A stretch of DNA of 64,000 nt from Pseudarthrobacter sulfonivorans. GTDB taxonomy: Bacteria; Actinomycetota; Actinomycetes; Actinomycetales; Micrococcaceae. Positions within the stretch are counted from its first letter, which is position 1, and each line of letters opens with the position of its first letter. The notes beneath the pieces were generated by a model that had not been told where the DNA came from, did not search any database, and was given only the letters and a program-made list of their open reading frames with translations. Positions 8,948 to 17,362 of this stretch are shown here, piece after piece. A program made the translations under genes and the position numbers. The stretch covers positions 1 through 64,000 of the forward strand of contig NZ_JANFCZ010000012.1 of the NCBI RefSeq assembly GCF_024391045.1, given 5' to 3'.

Positions 8948-10252
8948 TTACAACGCCGCGAGGCTTTCCCGCAGTACCCCGGCCAGCCGCCGGACACCCT
9001 CGTCAATTGCCGGCGGGGGGACCGCGCTGAAGGCCAGCCGCAGCCTGTTGGAGGGTCCATCGGACGGGGTGAAGGCTGCGCCCGGGATGAACACGACGCC
9101 GGCCTCGATGGCCTGCTTCAGCAAGGGGTAGGTGTCCACGCCTTCCGGCAGCGTCACCCATACGAAGAAGCCTCCCTCGGGACTGGTCCAGCTGGCGCCC
9201 GGGGGCATGTGCGTTTCGAGTGCCGTGAGCATCGCCGCGCACCGTTCGGCATAGATGCCGCGGTAGGTTTCGATCTGGCCCTTCCAGTCGTAGTCCCGCA
9301 GGTAGGCGGACACCAGCATCTGATTCAGCGCAGGCGGGCACAGGGTAACGGACTCCGAGGCCAGGTAGTAGCGCCGCTGGAGGTGTTCGGGAACCAGGGC
9401 CCAGCCAATGCGCAGGCCCGGGGCAAAGATCTTGGAAAAGGACCCGAGATAGATCACGTCCGCCGGATTGGCGGCGCGGAGGGGTTCCAGGGGCCGGCCC
9501 TGGTACCGGAGGAGCCCGTAGGGGTTGTCCTCCAGCACCAGAATATTCGCTTTGCGGCATATGTCGACGATGCGCTGCCTGCGTTCGGCAGCCAGCGTAA
9601 TTCCGGACGGATTATTGAAGTTGGGGATGGTGTAGAGGAGCTTGATGCTTTTCCCGGCGGCCTGGAGTGCGGCGATCCTGGCCTCCAGCAGTTCAGGCAC
9701 CAGGCCGTCGTCGTCCATCTCAACGGTGGCGACCTCCACCTGGTAGGCCTCAAAGGTATTCAGGGCCCCCACGTAGGTGGGATTCTCCACCAGCACCACG
9801 TCGCCGGGATTGCAGAAGACCTTGGTGGCCACGTCCTGGGCGGACTGGGAACCGGCCGTGATCACCACGTTCTGCGGAAGGGCGTCCAAGATTCCTTCCT
9901 CGGCCATGACCTCGCAGATCTGGGTGCGCAACTCCTCAGTGCCTTGGCCGCCGCCGTACTGCAGGGCCGTCAGGCCGTCCTTGGCGATGATATCGGCGGC
10001 AGTGGCGGCCAGGCGTTCCAGCGGGAGGGACTGCAGGTAGGGGCTGCCTCCGGCGAGGGACACCAGCCCCGGGCGCAGGGAGATGTCGAAGACATCGCGG
10101 ACAGCGGACTGCTTTATGTTGGCCGCGCGCTGGGAGAAGAGAGCCTCATGCGGGTGGGCCGAGCGGTGCGCGGACGTGGCCGCGCGCTCGATGGCGTCAA
10201 TGGCTTCGGCTGGAAGCGGCGCTGCTGCAGCGTCAAGCGTTTCGTGGGTCAC
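8948..10252 (-). CDS. PLP-dependent aminotransferase of the MocR/LysN (2-aminoadipate transaminase) type
   Basis: A 434-residue fold-type I aminotransferase without the N-terminal GntR domain of MocR regulators. It shows LAGGSPYLQSLP, YGGGQGTEELR, NPTYVGAL, NFNNPSG, LEDNPYG and SFSKIFAPGLRIGW with the PLP lysine in SFSK. These are the signatures of the 2-aminoadipate/aromatic aminotransferase group. It is transcribed away from the GerMN gene. A striking palindrome lies 34 bp before its start. The substrate is not determined. Confidence 0.85.
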   Translation of the reverse strand: MTHETLDAAAAPLPAEAIDAIERAATSAHRSAHPHEALFSQRAANIKQSAVRDVFDISLRPGLVSLAGGSPYLQSLPLERLAATAADIIAKDGLTALQYGGGQGTEELRTQICEVMAEEGILDALPQNVVITAGSQSAQDVATKVFCNPGDVVLVENPTYVGALNTFEAYQVEVATVEMDDDGLVPELLEARIAALQAAGKSIKLLYTIPNFNNPSGITLAAERRQRIVDICRKANILVLEDNPYGLLRYQGRPLEPLRAANPADVIYLGSFSKIFAPGLRIGWALVPEHLQRRYYLASESVTLCPPALNQMLVSAYLRDYDWKGQIETYRGIYAERCAAMLTALETHMPPGASWTSPEGGFFVWVTLPEGVDTYPLLKQAIEAGVVFIPGAAFTPSDGPSNRLRLAFSAVPPPAIDEGVRRLAGVLRESLAAL

Positions 10253-10273
10253 CCCCTCAGGATACAGCCGCAG

Positions 10274-10299
10274 GTTGCTAATAAGGCAACATCTGTTGC
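10274..10299. promoter_or_regulatory. Alternating GTTGC/GCAAC inverted repeats upstream of the aminotransferase
   Basis: GCAACA-TC-TGTTGC is a perfect palindrome at 10286-10299. An additional GTTGC at 10274-10278 pairs with the GCAAC at 10286-10290, giving three alternating half-sites 22 to 48 bp upstream of the start codon. It is a likely operator for an unidentified regulator (GntR/MocR or Lrp type). Confidence 0.55.
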
Positions 10300-10315
10300 A
10301 TGAATCCCGACGGCG

Positions 10316-11164
10316 TCACTTGAGGCTAAGCGCTTGGGCCAGTCCCACACCATTGACGTAGATGTCCGCGCGGGAGGCGCCCGCTGAGGTCACCGCTGTC
10401 TGCGTGAGCTGGGCCTCCACCCGGGGAATATCGCAGACACCGCCCGGGCGGAGTGCACCGGAGAGGTAGACGGTCACGGTATTGCCATCGAACGTGCCGG
10501 ACAGGAATGTCAGCGACGAGGCCGACAACGCGTTGTACAGTCCGGGCGCAGGCTCCGCGGACCCGTCCAGCAGGGCGGTCATGGCGGACTGCAGCGGTTC
10601 GGCCGGGACGGCACTGGACCGGCGGACCCCCGCCAGGCTGTCATTGCACCCGAACCGCACACCCCTCGCGCCGCCGTCGTCAATCAGGACGTAGTACGCC
10701 ATGACGGACTTGGTGGCAGGCGGCTGGGCAGACGGGCCCCCGGATGGCGCCGCCGGCGCCGCCGCGGAGACTTCAGGTGCGGGCGACGGCCGCGGCGCCC
10801 CCGAGAGGTTCGTGGAGGGCGGGACCCCCGACGCCGACGCTCCCGTGGCATCAGGGGGCGCAGCGGACTGGTTCGCGGCAGACTGTGGTGCGGCAGGTCC
10901 CGCAGCCTGGACCGTGGGTGGCGCAGCGGGCGGAGCGGGTGCCTGCGGCCGGGGGAGCGGAACGGGAGCTGCGCCGGGCATCTCGGTGGGTTCAACCGCG
11001 GTGGCACCTGCAGGGACGCCGCTGCCGGAGCCGGCGGGGGCAGAGCCGGGTGAAGCGGGGCGGGCGGCGCAGGAGCCGAGCCATAGCGGTAACGTCAGCG
11101 CCGCCGTCGTCGCCACAAGCCCCCCGGTCCGCCAGATGCCTGCCATGTCCCTGCGCGTTCCCAT
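10316..11164 (-). CDS. GerMN-domain lipoprotein
   Basis: About 282 residues from the ATG at 11164, which has a GGAGG site just upstream; open frame continues to 11227 without a good site. A short hydrophobic N-terminus ends in a lipobox-like LGSC (Cys32), suggesting a lipoprotein. A very Ala/Pro/Gly-rich linker of about 110 residues follows. The C-terminal 130 residues resemble a GerMN domain (TALLDGS, SSLTFLSGTFDGNTVTVYLSG, AQLTQTAVT). Such proteins occur at the actinobacterial cell surface, often beside LytR or sporulation-like systems; here it stands alone. Confidence 0.75.
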   Translation of the reverse strand: MGTRRDMAGIWRTGGLVATTAALTLPLWLGSCAARPASPGSAPAGSGSGVPAGATAVEPTEMPGAAPVPLPRPQAPAPPAAPPTVQAAGPAAPQSAANQSAAPPDATGASASGVPPSTNLSGAPRPSPAPEVSAAAPAAPSGGPSAQPPATKSVMAYYVLIDDGGARGVRFGCNDSLAGVRRSSAVPAEPLQSAMTALLDGSAEPAPGLYNALSASSLTFLSGTFDGNTVTVYLSGALRPGGVCDIPRVEAQLTQTAVTSAGASRADIYVNGVGLAQALSLK

Positions 11165-11345
11165 CGCCCTCCACGCCGCGCAATTGCCCGCTGCATTTCG
11201 GTCTCTTGCCCGCTGCCTATCGTGCAATTAACGGTACGGGGGCCGGCGGCCCTTGAGAATGCGTGCCCGGTACCGGTTGGGCCAAGAGTTGGTCACGCAA
11301 GGTGCGGGCGGATGCCGGTGCGGTAACAAAACCGCCTCGGGCAGA

Positions 11346-11383
11346 CGAATGCCCCGGGCACCTCGCGGTGTCCGGGGCATTCG
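11346..11383 (-). terminator. Hairpin downstream of the FMN reductase gene
   Basis: Arms CGAATGCCCCGGGCAC and GTGTCCGGGGCATTCG pair over 16 bp with one mismatch around CTCGCG, 34 bp after the reductase stop codon. Confidence 0.65.
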
Positions 11384-11416
11384 GATGGCTAATCGCCGGC
11401 GCGGGCCGCGGTGGCC

Positions 11417-11986
11417 TTAGGCTGCGCTCTGCGCGGCAGTCCGGGCGGCGCTGATTGCGTCGAAGACACCCTTGATCTGCTCGACAACCTCGGCGTCGTC
11501 CTTCGGGTGCAGTTCGGCGAAGCGGACCATCGAACCGGGAACAGCCAGCTTGGCGTCCTCGAGGACGTTGGCGCCGGCGATGCCGACGGCCTTGCGGGCC
11601 TCGTCCTGGGCCCAGACGCCGCCGTACTGGCCAAACGCGGTACCGACGACGGCGGTGGGCTTGCCGCTGAGGGCGCCGGCACCGAAGGGACGGGACAGCC
11701 AGTCGATGGCGTTCTTGAGCGGGGCGGGAACGGTGCCGTTGTACTCCGGGGTGACCAGGAGGACGGTGTCGGCTTCGTTGGCGGCGGCACGCAGTGCGGC
11801 TGCGGCGGCGGGAACCTGGCCCTCGACGTCGATGTCCTCGTTGTAGAACGGAATGTTGCCCAGGCTCTCGTGGATGACAACGTCAACCTGCTCGGGGGCG
11901 TTGAGCTTGATGGCTTCGGCGAGCTGGGCGTTGGTGGAGCCGGCACGCAGGCTGCCAACAAGGGTAAGGACGGTGTTCTTCGACAT
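11417..11986 (-). CDS. NADPH-dependent FMN reductase (flavodoxin-like)
   Basis: A 189-residue flavodoxin-like reductase. GSLRAGSTN near the N-terminus binds FMN phosphate, and the TPEYNGTVPAPLKNAIDWLSRP segment with the GxxGxxA-type region is typical of the chromate/azo-reductase-like NADPH:FMN oxidoreductases. The start at 11986 has CAGGAG at the right distance; the frame stays open to 12049 but lacks a site. It diverges from a TetR gene across an intergenic operator, which suggests induction by an electrophile, quinone or similar ligand. Confidence 0.85.
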   Translation of the reverse strand: MSKNTVLTLVGSLRAGSTNAQLAEAIKLNAPEQVDVVIHESLGNIPFYNEDIDVEGQVPAAAAALRAAANEADTVLLVTPEYNGTVPAPLKNAIDWLSRPFGAGALSGKPTAVVGTAFGQYGGVWAQDEARKAVGIAGANVLEDAKLAVPGSMVRFAELHPKDDAEVVEQIKGVFDAISAARTAAQSAA

Positions 11987-12053
11987 ACGAACTCCTGTAA
12001 ATCGGGCCGGGGCGGCCGCTGGAAAAATGGAGGCTGGGGTTGCCTTCATGGAC

Positions 12054-12075
12054 TAAACGGACCACGGTCCGATTA
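12054..12075. promoter_or_regulatory. TetR-type operator between FMN reductase and TetR genes
   Basis: TAAACGGACC-AC-GGTCCGATTA is an imperfect palindrome of 10-bp arms with one mismatch; the CGGACC/GGTCCG core is perfect. It sits midway between the divergent starts (11986 and 12103), the usual position for an autoregulating TetR repressor. Confidence 0.75.
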
Positions 12076-12102
12076 ATATTCCCGGCAGCTAGGATGTGGA
12101 GT

Positions 12103-12711
12103 GTGAGTTACATCCCACTGCTGCCCGGAACACTCGCCGGCCCTGTCGTTGAGCGAAGTGATGCTGCGCGGAACCGGGAGCGGCTGCTGAGTGCCGCGCA
12201 CGAGCTGATCGCCGAGTGCGGGGTGGATGCCCTCACCATGGACCGCCTGGCCGAACGGGCCGGGGTGGGCAAGGGAACCGTCTTCCGCCGGTTTGGCAGC
12301 CGGAACGGCCTGATGATGACCCTGCTCAGCGATTCCGAAGCCGCGTTCCAGGCCCGGTTCATGTTCGGTCCACCGCCGCTGGGCCCCGGGGCTCCGGGCC
12401 TTGAGCGGCTGGTCGCCTTTGGCTCCGCGCGGATCGCGTATGTCCTGGACCATGGGGATCTGGTGCGCGCCGCCGAGAGCTCAACGCACAGCAGGTACGA
12501 CGTGCCTGCGGCGCTGCTGTGGCAGCGCCACGTCGAAGTCCTGCTGCGGGAAGAAGGCATGGCGGCGGACCCCGCGCTCATGGCGGTGACGCTGATCGCC
12601 ACCCTGGATCCGGAGCGGCTGCTGCACGCGGTCCGGGTGCAGGGGCTGGCGCCCGAGCGGCTCGTGGCCACGTGGCGTGAACTTGTCACACGGGTTGTCG
12701 GCGGCCGTTAG
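12103..12711 (+). CDS. TetR/AcrR family transcriptional regulator
   Basis: About 202 residues from the GTG at 12103 (AGGA eight bases upstream; ATG 12094 is an alternative). The N-terminal HTH is clear: RERLLSAAHELI, then DRLAERAGVGKGTVFRRFGS. The C-terminal ligand domain is Leu/Ala/Arg-rich and not specific. It is divergent from the FMN reductase and the palindrome between them is its probable target. Likely a local repressor of the reductase and of itself. Confidence 0.85.
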   Translation: MSYIPLLPGTLAGPVVERSDAARNRERLLSAAHELIAECGVDALTMDRLAERAGVGKGTVFRRFGSRNGLMMTLLSDSEAAFQARFMFGPPPLGPGAPGLERLVAFGSARIAYVLDHGDLVRAAESSTHSRYDVPAALLWQRHVEVLLREEGMAADPALMAVTLIATLDPERLLHAVRVQGLAPERLVATWRELVTRVVGGR

Positions 12712-12973
12712 AATAGCCACTATCGCTGTCATCGTCCAGTCACGCCGGTTCACCCGAACAATTCATAACGATCTGATACGGTGCGGGCGGTTTCAAGGAA
12801 ATTGGCGCCTTTTCTGGTTCGTCTATGTGGTAGTTTCCTCTGGAATGTGACCCGCAACATAGTCCACCACCCAGGCATGCCTGCGACGGTCGCTGCAATG
12901 CCAGCGAACCGCTGGTGGGCACCCGGGACCCGCGAGATCCGCGGGGTGGCCGGGAAATCGGAAGGATCTGAAG
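12712..12973 (+). other. Long leader/promoter region of the oligopeptide transporter operon
   Basis: No credible gene. The region begins AT-richer (TTCATAACGATCTGATACGG, a possible promoter) and becomes very GC-rich with local hairpins: CCAGCG-AAC-CGCTGG at 12901-12915 and CCCGCG-AGATC-CGCGGG at 12929-12945. This suggests a structured 5' leader. I could not match it to a known riboswitch class. Confidence 0.45.
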
Positions 12974-13069
12974 ATGGATGCAGTCAAGGCAAGTACTCCG
13001 ATGCCGTCCCGGCGCTATCCGGTGGAATGTCCTTGCTCAGTCCAGGCGGCGGCTCCGATCCTGAAGTAG
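12974..13069 (+). CDS. Candidate 31-residue small ORF upstream of the opp-type operon
   Basis: An ATG at 12974 has a strong GGAAGGA seven bases upstream and opens a frame of 31 codons ending in TAG at 13067-13069, seven bases before the permease ATG. The peptide contains SRRYP and CPCS and no hydrophobic segment. The permease itself has no good ribosome binding site, so coupling from this small ORF, or a leader-peptide role, is attractive. There is no homology evidence; a chance ORF cannot be excluded. Confidence 0.45.
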   Translation: MDAVKASTPMPSRRYPVECPCSVQAAAPILK

Positions 13070-13076
13070 TCGCCCC

Positions 13077-14060
13077 ATGCTCCGGTACCTTGCCAAACGC
13101 GGCATCACCTACGTCTTTATGATCTTCCTGACCACTTCGGCCGGATACTTCCTGGCGGTCAGTTCCCTCAAACCGGCCCTCCTGGAGCAGGAACGGATTC
13201 CCCGCCCCACCCCGGAGCAGGTGGCCAACTCCATGCGCCTGAAGGGACTTGACCCGGATCTCAGTCCCTGGGAGCGCTATGTTGAGTGGCTCACCGCCAT
13301 CGTCACGCGCTGGGACTGGGGACGCAGCCCCAACGGCGCCTTTATCAATGCTGAGTTCGGGGACCGCGTCTGGATCTCCACCAGGCTGTTCCTCGCCGCC
13401 ATCATCCTGACGCTGGTTATCGGCGTCGCCCTCGGTGTGTACTCGGCCGCCCGCCAGTACAAGTTCCAGGACCGGGTCATCACCTCCTACAGCTACCTCG
13501 CCTACATCGTTCCTGCCCCCATCGCCTACTTCCTGGTGCAGCTCGGCGCCATCAACATCAACGAGACTGTCGGCGAACGCATCTTCTTCGTTACCGGCAT
13601 CTCCACCCCGGGCATGGCGCCGGGCTGGGGGCAGTTCGTGGACATGCTGGCCCACTATGCGGTGCCCACCATCGCCATCACCCTGGTGGGCTGGGGTTCC
13701 TACCAGATTGCCCAGCGCCAGTACCTGCTGGACAACGTCAACGCGGACTTCGTCCGGACGGCCCGTGCCAAAGGACTGACCCGCAACCAGGCCATCACCC
13801 GGCACGCCCTCCGGGTCTCCTTCATCCCGGTGGCCCAAAGCATCGCGTTCACCGTCCCGGCCATTTTCGCCGGCGGGTTCTTTGCCGAGAAGATCTTCGC
13901 GTGGCCCGGCGTGGGCTCGTGGAGCATTGATGCCATCTCGCTGCAGGACGTCAACGCCGCAACGGCCACCCTGGCCTACGGCTCCGTCATCTTCGCGATC
14001 GGTGCCATCCTCGCGGACTTCGCCACCACGCTTGTCGACCCGAGAGTGCGGGTGCAGTAG
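13077..14060 (+). CDS. Oligopeptide/dipeptide-type ABC transporter permease (OppB/DppB family)
   Basis: A 327-residue permease with an N-terminal membrane segment, a large extracytoplasmic loop (about residues 25-90) and five more helices. The EAA loop is present: FVRTARAKGLTRNQAITRHALR (from residue 225). It forms the channel with the next gene. Its start has only a weak site, seven bases after the stop of a candidate small ORF. Stop and next start are 2 bp apart, indicating one operon through 19081. Confidence 0.88.
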   Translation: MLRYLAKRGITYVFMIFLTTSAGYFLAVSSLKPALLEQERIPRPTPEQVANSMRLKGLDPDLSPWERYVEWLTAIVTRWDWGRSPNGAFINAEFGDRVWISTRLFLAAIILTLVIGVALGVYSAARQYKFQDRVITSYSYLAYIVPAPIAYFLVQLGAININETVGERIFFVTGISTPGMAPGWGQFVDMLAHYAVPTIAITLVGWGSYQIAQRQYLLDNVNADFVRTARAKGLTRNQAITRHALRVSFIPVAQSIAFTVPAIFAGGFFAEKIFAWPGVGSWSIDAISLQDVNAATATLAYGSVIFAIGAILADFATTLVDPRVRVQ

Positions 14061-14062
14061 CC

Positions 14063-15037
14063 ATGACCAACCTCAATGCCGTTGACGCAGCAGCCGCGGC
14101 GCAGGGCGCCCACCTGGAAAACTCCGACGCCGTCATCGGCAAGTCCACCATCATCTTCCGCCGCTTCATGCGGAACAAAACCGCCGTGGCAGGGCTCGCG
14201 ATCTTCCTGGCCCTGACCATCTTCTCCTTCGTCGGCGGCTTCTTCACGCCGTGGGACAAAGAAACCATCGATCCCTTCAACATTGGCATGCCGCCCTCCG
14301 GCGACCATTTCCTCGGCACGTCCCAGGCCGGCATCGATCTCTACGCCATGACCGTCGAAGGGACGCGCATCTCGATCGCCATCGGCCTGATAGTCGGTCT
14401 GGTGTCCGTCCTGATTGCGGCCGTGTACGGCTGCACCATGGCCTATTTCGGCGGCAAAGTGGACAAAGTGATGCTCTTTGTCCTGGAGGCCCTCATCATG
14501 ATGCCCGCCCTGCTGGTGGTGGCAGTGGCCACCAGCGGCGGCGGGGACACCCTGAAGAAGAACCTCCCCAGCTGGCTCCTGCTGATCATCGTGCTCCTGG
14601 TCTTCAGCTGGATGGGCACGGCCAGGCTGATCCGCTCGCTGTCCATGTCCCTCATGCAGCGAGACTTCGTCAAGGCGGCCCAGTACATGGGCGTACCGGC
14701 ACGCAGGATCGTCTGGCGGCACCTGGTGCCCAACATCGGTTCCCTGCTGGTCCTGGACATCACCCGCGGGGTCACGGGTGCCATCCTGGCTGAGGTTGCC
14801 TTTTCCTTCATCGGCATCGGCATCAAGGTCCCGGACGTCAGCCTGGGCGTCCTGATCGGCGGCGCCACGTCCCAGGTCCAGACCTTCCCCTGGATGTTCT
14901 GGGTGCCCCTGGCCGTCATGTTCCTGCTCACGGGATCCCTGGCCATGATGAACGATGGCCTGCGGGACGCCTTCGATCCCAGCTCCAGCTCCGTTGGCCG
15001 GGCCAAAAAGAACAGCGCACAGAGGACCGGCAAATGA
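14063..15037 (+). CDS. Oligopeptide/dipeptide-type ABC transporter permease (OppC/DppC family)
   Basis: A 324-residue permease. The N-terminal OppC-type segment (IFRRFMRNKTAVAGLAIFLAL) precedes the first helix, HFLGTSQAGIDLYAM is the classic DppC extracytoplasmic motif, and the EAA loop is at FVKAAQYMGVPARRIVWRHLVPN. It pairs with the upstream permease. The last four bases (ATGA) overlap the ATPase gene start, indicating translational coupling. Confidence 0.88.
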   Translation: MTNLNAVDAAAAAQGAHLENSDAVIGKSTIIFRRFMRNKTAVAGLAIFLALTIFSFVGGFFTPWDKETIDPFNIGMPPSGDHFLGTSQAGIDLYAMTVEGTRISIAIGLIVGLVSVLIAAVYGCTMAYFGGKVDKVMLFVLEALIMMPALLVVAVATSGGGDTLKKNLPSWLLLIIVLLVFSWMGTARLIRSLSMSLMQRDFVKAAQYMGVPARRIVWRHLVPNIGSLLVLDITRGVTGAILAEVAFSFIGIGIKVPDVSLGVLIGGATSQVQTFPWMFWVPLAVMFLLTGSLAMMNDGLRDAFDPSSSSVGRAKKNSAQRTGK

Positions 15038-17313
15038 GCAACGAGACCACCGTCGGGCCGGCTGAGCCAACCGACGCCACAGCCGAGCCAACCGACGCCA
15101 CAGCCGAGCCAACCGACGCCACAGCCGAGCGGCTCCACATCGCAGGCTTCCACTCGCCGTCGGACGCGGTCCTTTCAGTCCGGGACCTGAACGTCAGCTT
15201 CAACTCCGAAAACGGCTCCGTGCACGCGGTCCGGGGCGTCGACTTCGACCTGATGCCGGGCAAGACGCTGGGAATCGTGGGGGAGTCCGGTTCTGGCAAG
15301 TCGGTCACATCGCTGGCTATCATGGGCCTGCTGCCGTCCACCGCGGAGATTACCGGCTCGGTCCGGCTCAAGGGACAGGAACTGCTGGGCCTCAGCGACA
15401 AGGCCATGTGCGCCCACCGCGGCAACGACATCGCGATGGTGTTCCAGGATCCGCTGTCCTCCCTGACCCCGGTGTACACGGTGGGGGCGCAGATCACCGA
15501 GGCCCTCACCATCCATAACCCCGGCATGAGCAAATCCGCAAAGGAAGCCCGCGCCGTCGAACTCCTGGCCATGGTGGGCATCCCCAGTCCGAAGAACCGG
15601 CTCAAGGCCTTCCCGCACGAGTTCTCCGGCGGCATGCGGCAGCGCGTGATGATCGCCATCGCCATTGCCAACAACCCGCGCGTCCTGATCGCGGATGAGC
15701 CGACGACGGCCCTGGACGTCACCATCCAGGCCCAGGTGCTCGAGGTGCTGCATACTGCGCAGGAGGAGACCGGCGCCGCCGTCGTGATGATCACGCACGA
15801 TCTTGGCGTGGTGGCGGGCATCGCCGACGACATCATGGTCATGTACGCGGGTAAGCCGGTGGAAACCGGCCGCGTGGACGACATCTACTACAACCCCCGG
15901 ATGCCCTACACCATGGGCCTGCTGGGGGCTGTCCCCAGGGTTGACGTCGCGGAGAAATCCTCGCTGGTACCGATCGACGGCATCCCGCCCAACCTGCTCC
16001 ACACGCCCACCGGCTGCTCCTTCGCCCCCCGGTGTCCGCTGGTAACCGACGCCTGCCTGGCCGGGGAACCGCCCTTGCTGCCGGCCGACGGCGACGCAGC
16101 GCACAAGGCCGCCTGCATCAGGTCCGAAGAGCTCGGGGCGGATGCCAACGTCCTGGAAATCTTCTCCGCCCCGCCTGTTCCCGTCTCCCGGTTTGACGCC
16201 ATCCCCCGCGAAGAACGCTCAACCGTCCTGGAACTCAAGGATGTCCGGAAGCACTTCCCACTGACCAAGGGCGCGCTCCTCAAGCGGCGCATCGGCACCG
16301 TCAAAGCAGTGGACGGCCTGAGCTTCGACATCCGGGAAGGGGAGTGCTTCTCCATTGTGGGGGAGTCCGGCTCCGGGAAGACCACCACGCTCCTGGAAAT
16401 CATGGAGTTCCACAAGGACCAGGACGGTGAGGTGGTCATCGGCGGCATCAGCAACAAGCAGGCCGTCGATGCCAAGGCCAAGGGCGCCATGCGCCGGGAA
16501 ATGCAGATGGTCTTCCAGGACCCTACCGGGGCCCTGGACCCCCGCTTCACGGTGTATGAGGTCCTGGCCGAACCGCTCCAGAACGCGGGCATGGACAAGA
16601 AGGCCGTCAGGAAGCGCATCATGGAGCTCGTGAGGCTGGTGGGGCTGCAGCCCGACCATGTGAACCGCTTCCCCAACCAGTTCTCCGGCGGCCAGCGCCA
16701 GCGGGTGGGCATCGCCCGCGCCCTTGCCGTCAATCCCAAGCTCGTGGTCCTGGACGAACCGGTGTCCGCGCTGGACGTTTCCGTGCAGGCCGGCGTGATC
16801 AACCTGCTGGACAAGCTGCGGGCCGAACTGGGCCTGAGTTACCTCATGGTGGCCCACGACCTCTCGGTGGTGCGGCACATCTCCAACCGGGTGGCGGTGA
16901 TGTACCTCGGCAAGATTGTGGAGATCGGCGAGGTGCACCGGGTCTTTGACAACCCCCGCCACCCGTATACCCGTGCGCTGCTGTCCGCCATCCCCGTGCC
17001 GGACCCCCAGTTCGAGCGCACCAGGGAGCGGATCATCCTCAAAGGCGACCTCCCGTCCCCGCTGGACGCACCGAAGGGCTGCAACTTCGCCACCCGGTGC
17101 CCCGTCTTCGCGGCACTTCCCCCGGCGAAACAGGAAAAGTGCCTCACCCTTGAGCCGCCCCTCGAAGCTGTACGGCCCTCCCAGGCGGTGCAGGTCCTGG
17201 AAGCCGGCCCCGCCGCAGGGCTGGACCAACAGTTCGCCTGCTTCTTCCCGGACGGCGAACTGGATGAGGACATGCTGGTGGTCCACGAAGCAGGGGGCCC
17301 GGATGCACCGTAG
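15034..17313 (+). CDS. Fused double ATPase of an oligopeptide-type ABC importer (OppD-OppF fusion)
   Basis: 759 residues holding two complete ABC ATPases. The first has Walker A GESGSGKS (83-90), signature FSGGMRQRV and LIADEPTTALDV. The second has Walker A GESGSGKT near residue 443, signature FSGGQRQRVGIARAL and VVLDEPVSALDV. Each is followed by an oligopeptide-transporter C-terminal region with Cys-rich CSFAPRCP and CNFATRCP motifs. In E. coli these are separate OppD and OppF proteins. Residues 11-31 carry a three-copy EPTDATA repeat. It energises the two upstream permeases. Confidence 0.92.
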   Translation: MSNETTVGPAEPTDATAEPTDATAEPTDATAERLHIAGFHSPSDAVLSVRDLNVSFNSENGSVHAVRGVDFDLMPGKTLGIVGESGSGKSVTSLAIMGLLPSTAEITGSVRLKGQELLGLSDKAMCAHRGNDIAMVFQDPLSSLTPVYTVGAQITEALTIHNPGMSKSAKEARAVELLAMVGIPSPKNRLKAFPHEFSGGMRQRVMIAIAIANNPRVLIADEPTTALDVTIQAQVLEVLHTAQEETGAAVVMITHDLGVVAGIADDIMVMYAGKPVETGRVDDIYYNPRMPYTMGLLGAVPRVDVAEKSSLVPIDGIPPNLLHTPTGCSFAPRCPLVTDACLAGEPPLLPADGDAAHKAACIRSEELGADANVLEIFSAPPVPVSRFDAIPREERSTVLELKDVRKHFPLTKGALLKRRIGTVKAVDGLSFDIREGECFSIVGESGSGKTTTLLEIMEFHKDQDGEVVIGGISNKQAVDAKAKGAMRREMQMVFQDPTGALDPRFTVYEVLAEPLQNAGMDKKAVRKRIMELVRLVGLQPDHVNRFPNQFSGGQRQRVGIARALAVNPKLVVLDEPVSALDVSVQAGVINLLDKLRAELGLSYLMVAHDLSVVRHISNRVAVMYLGKIVEIGEVHRVFDNPRHPYTRALLSAIPVPDPQFERTRERIILKGDLPSPLDAPKGCNFATRCPVFAALPPAKQEKCLTLEPPLEAVRPSQAVQVLEAGPAAGLDQQFACFFPDGELDEDMLVVHEAGGPDAP
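15064..15126 (+). repeat. Three-copy 21-bp tandem repeat at the start of the fused ATPase gene
   Basis: The unit beginning GAGCCAACCGACGCC occurs at 15064, 15085 and 15106 with no visible differences and encodes EPTDATA three times in a non-conserved N-terminal extension. Confidence 0.9.
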
Positions 17314-17362
17314 GTTTTACATACCCATCACAAGCACCACCCGCACCTATGAAGGGAAAACA

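Noticed and set aside
12781-13122. 113-residue ORF before the opp operon
   Set aside because: Low-complexity composition, no ribosome site, and it overlaps the leader and the permease start in another frame.
16916-17362. Upstream extension of the solute-binding protein frame
   Set aside because: It overlaps the ATPase gene; the lipoprotein signal fixes the start at 17363.
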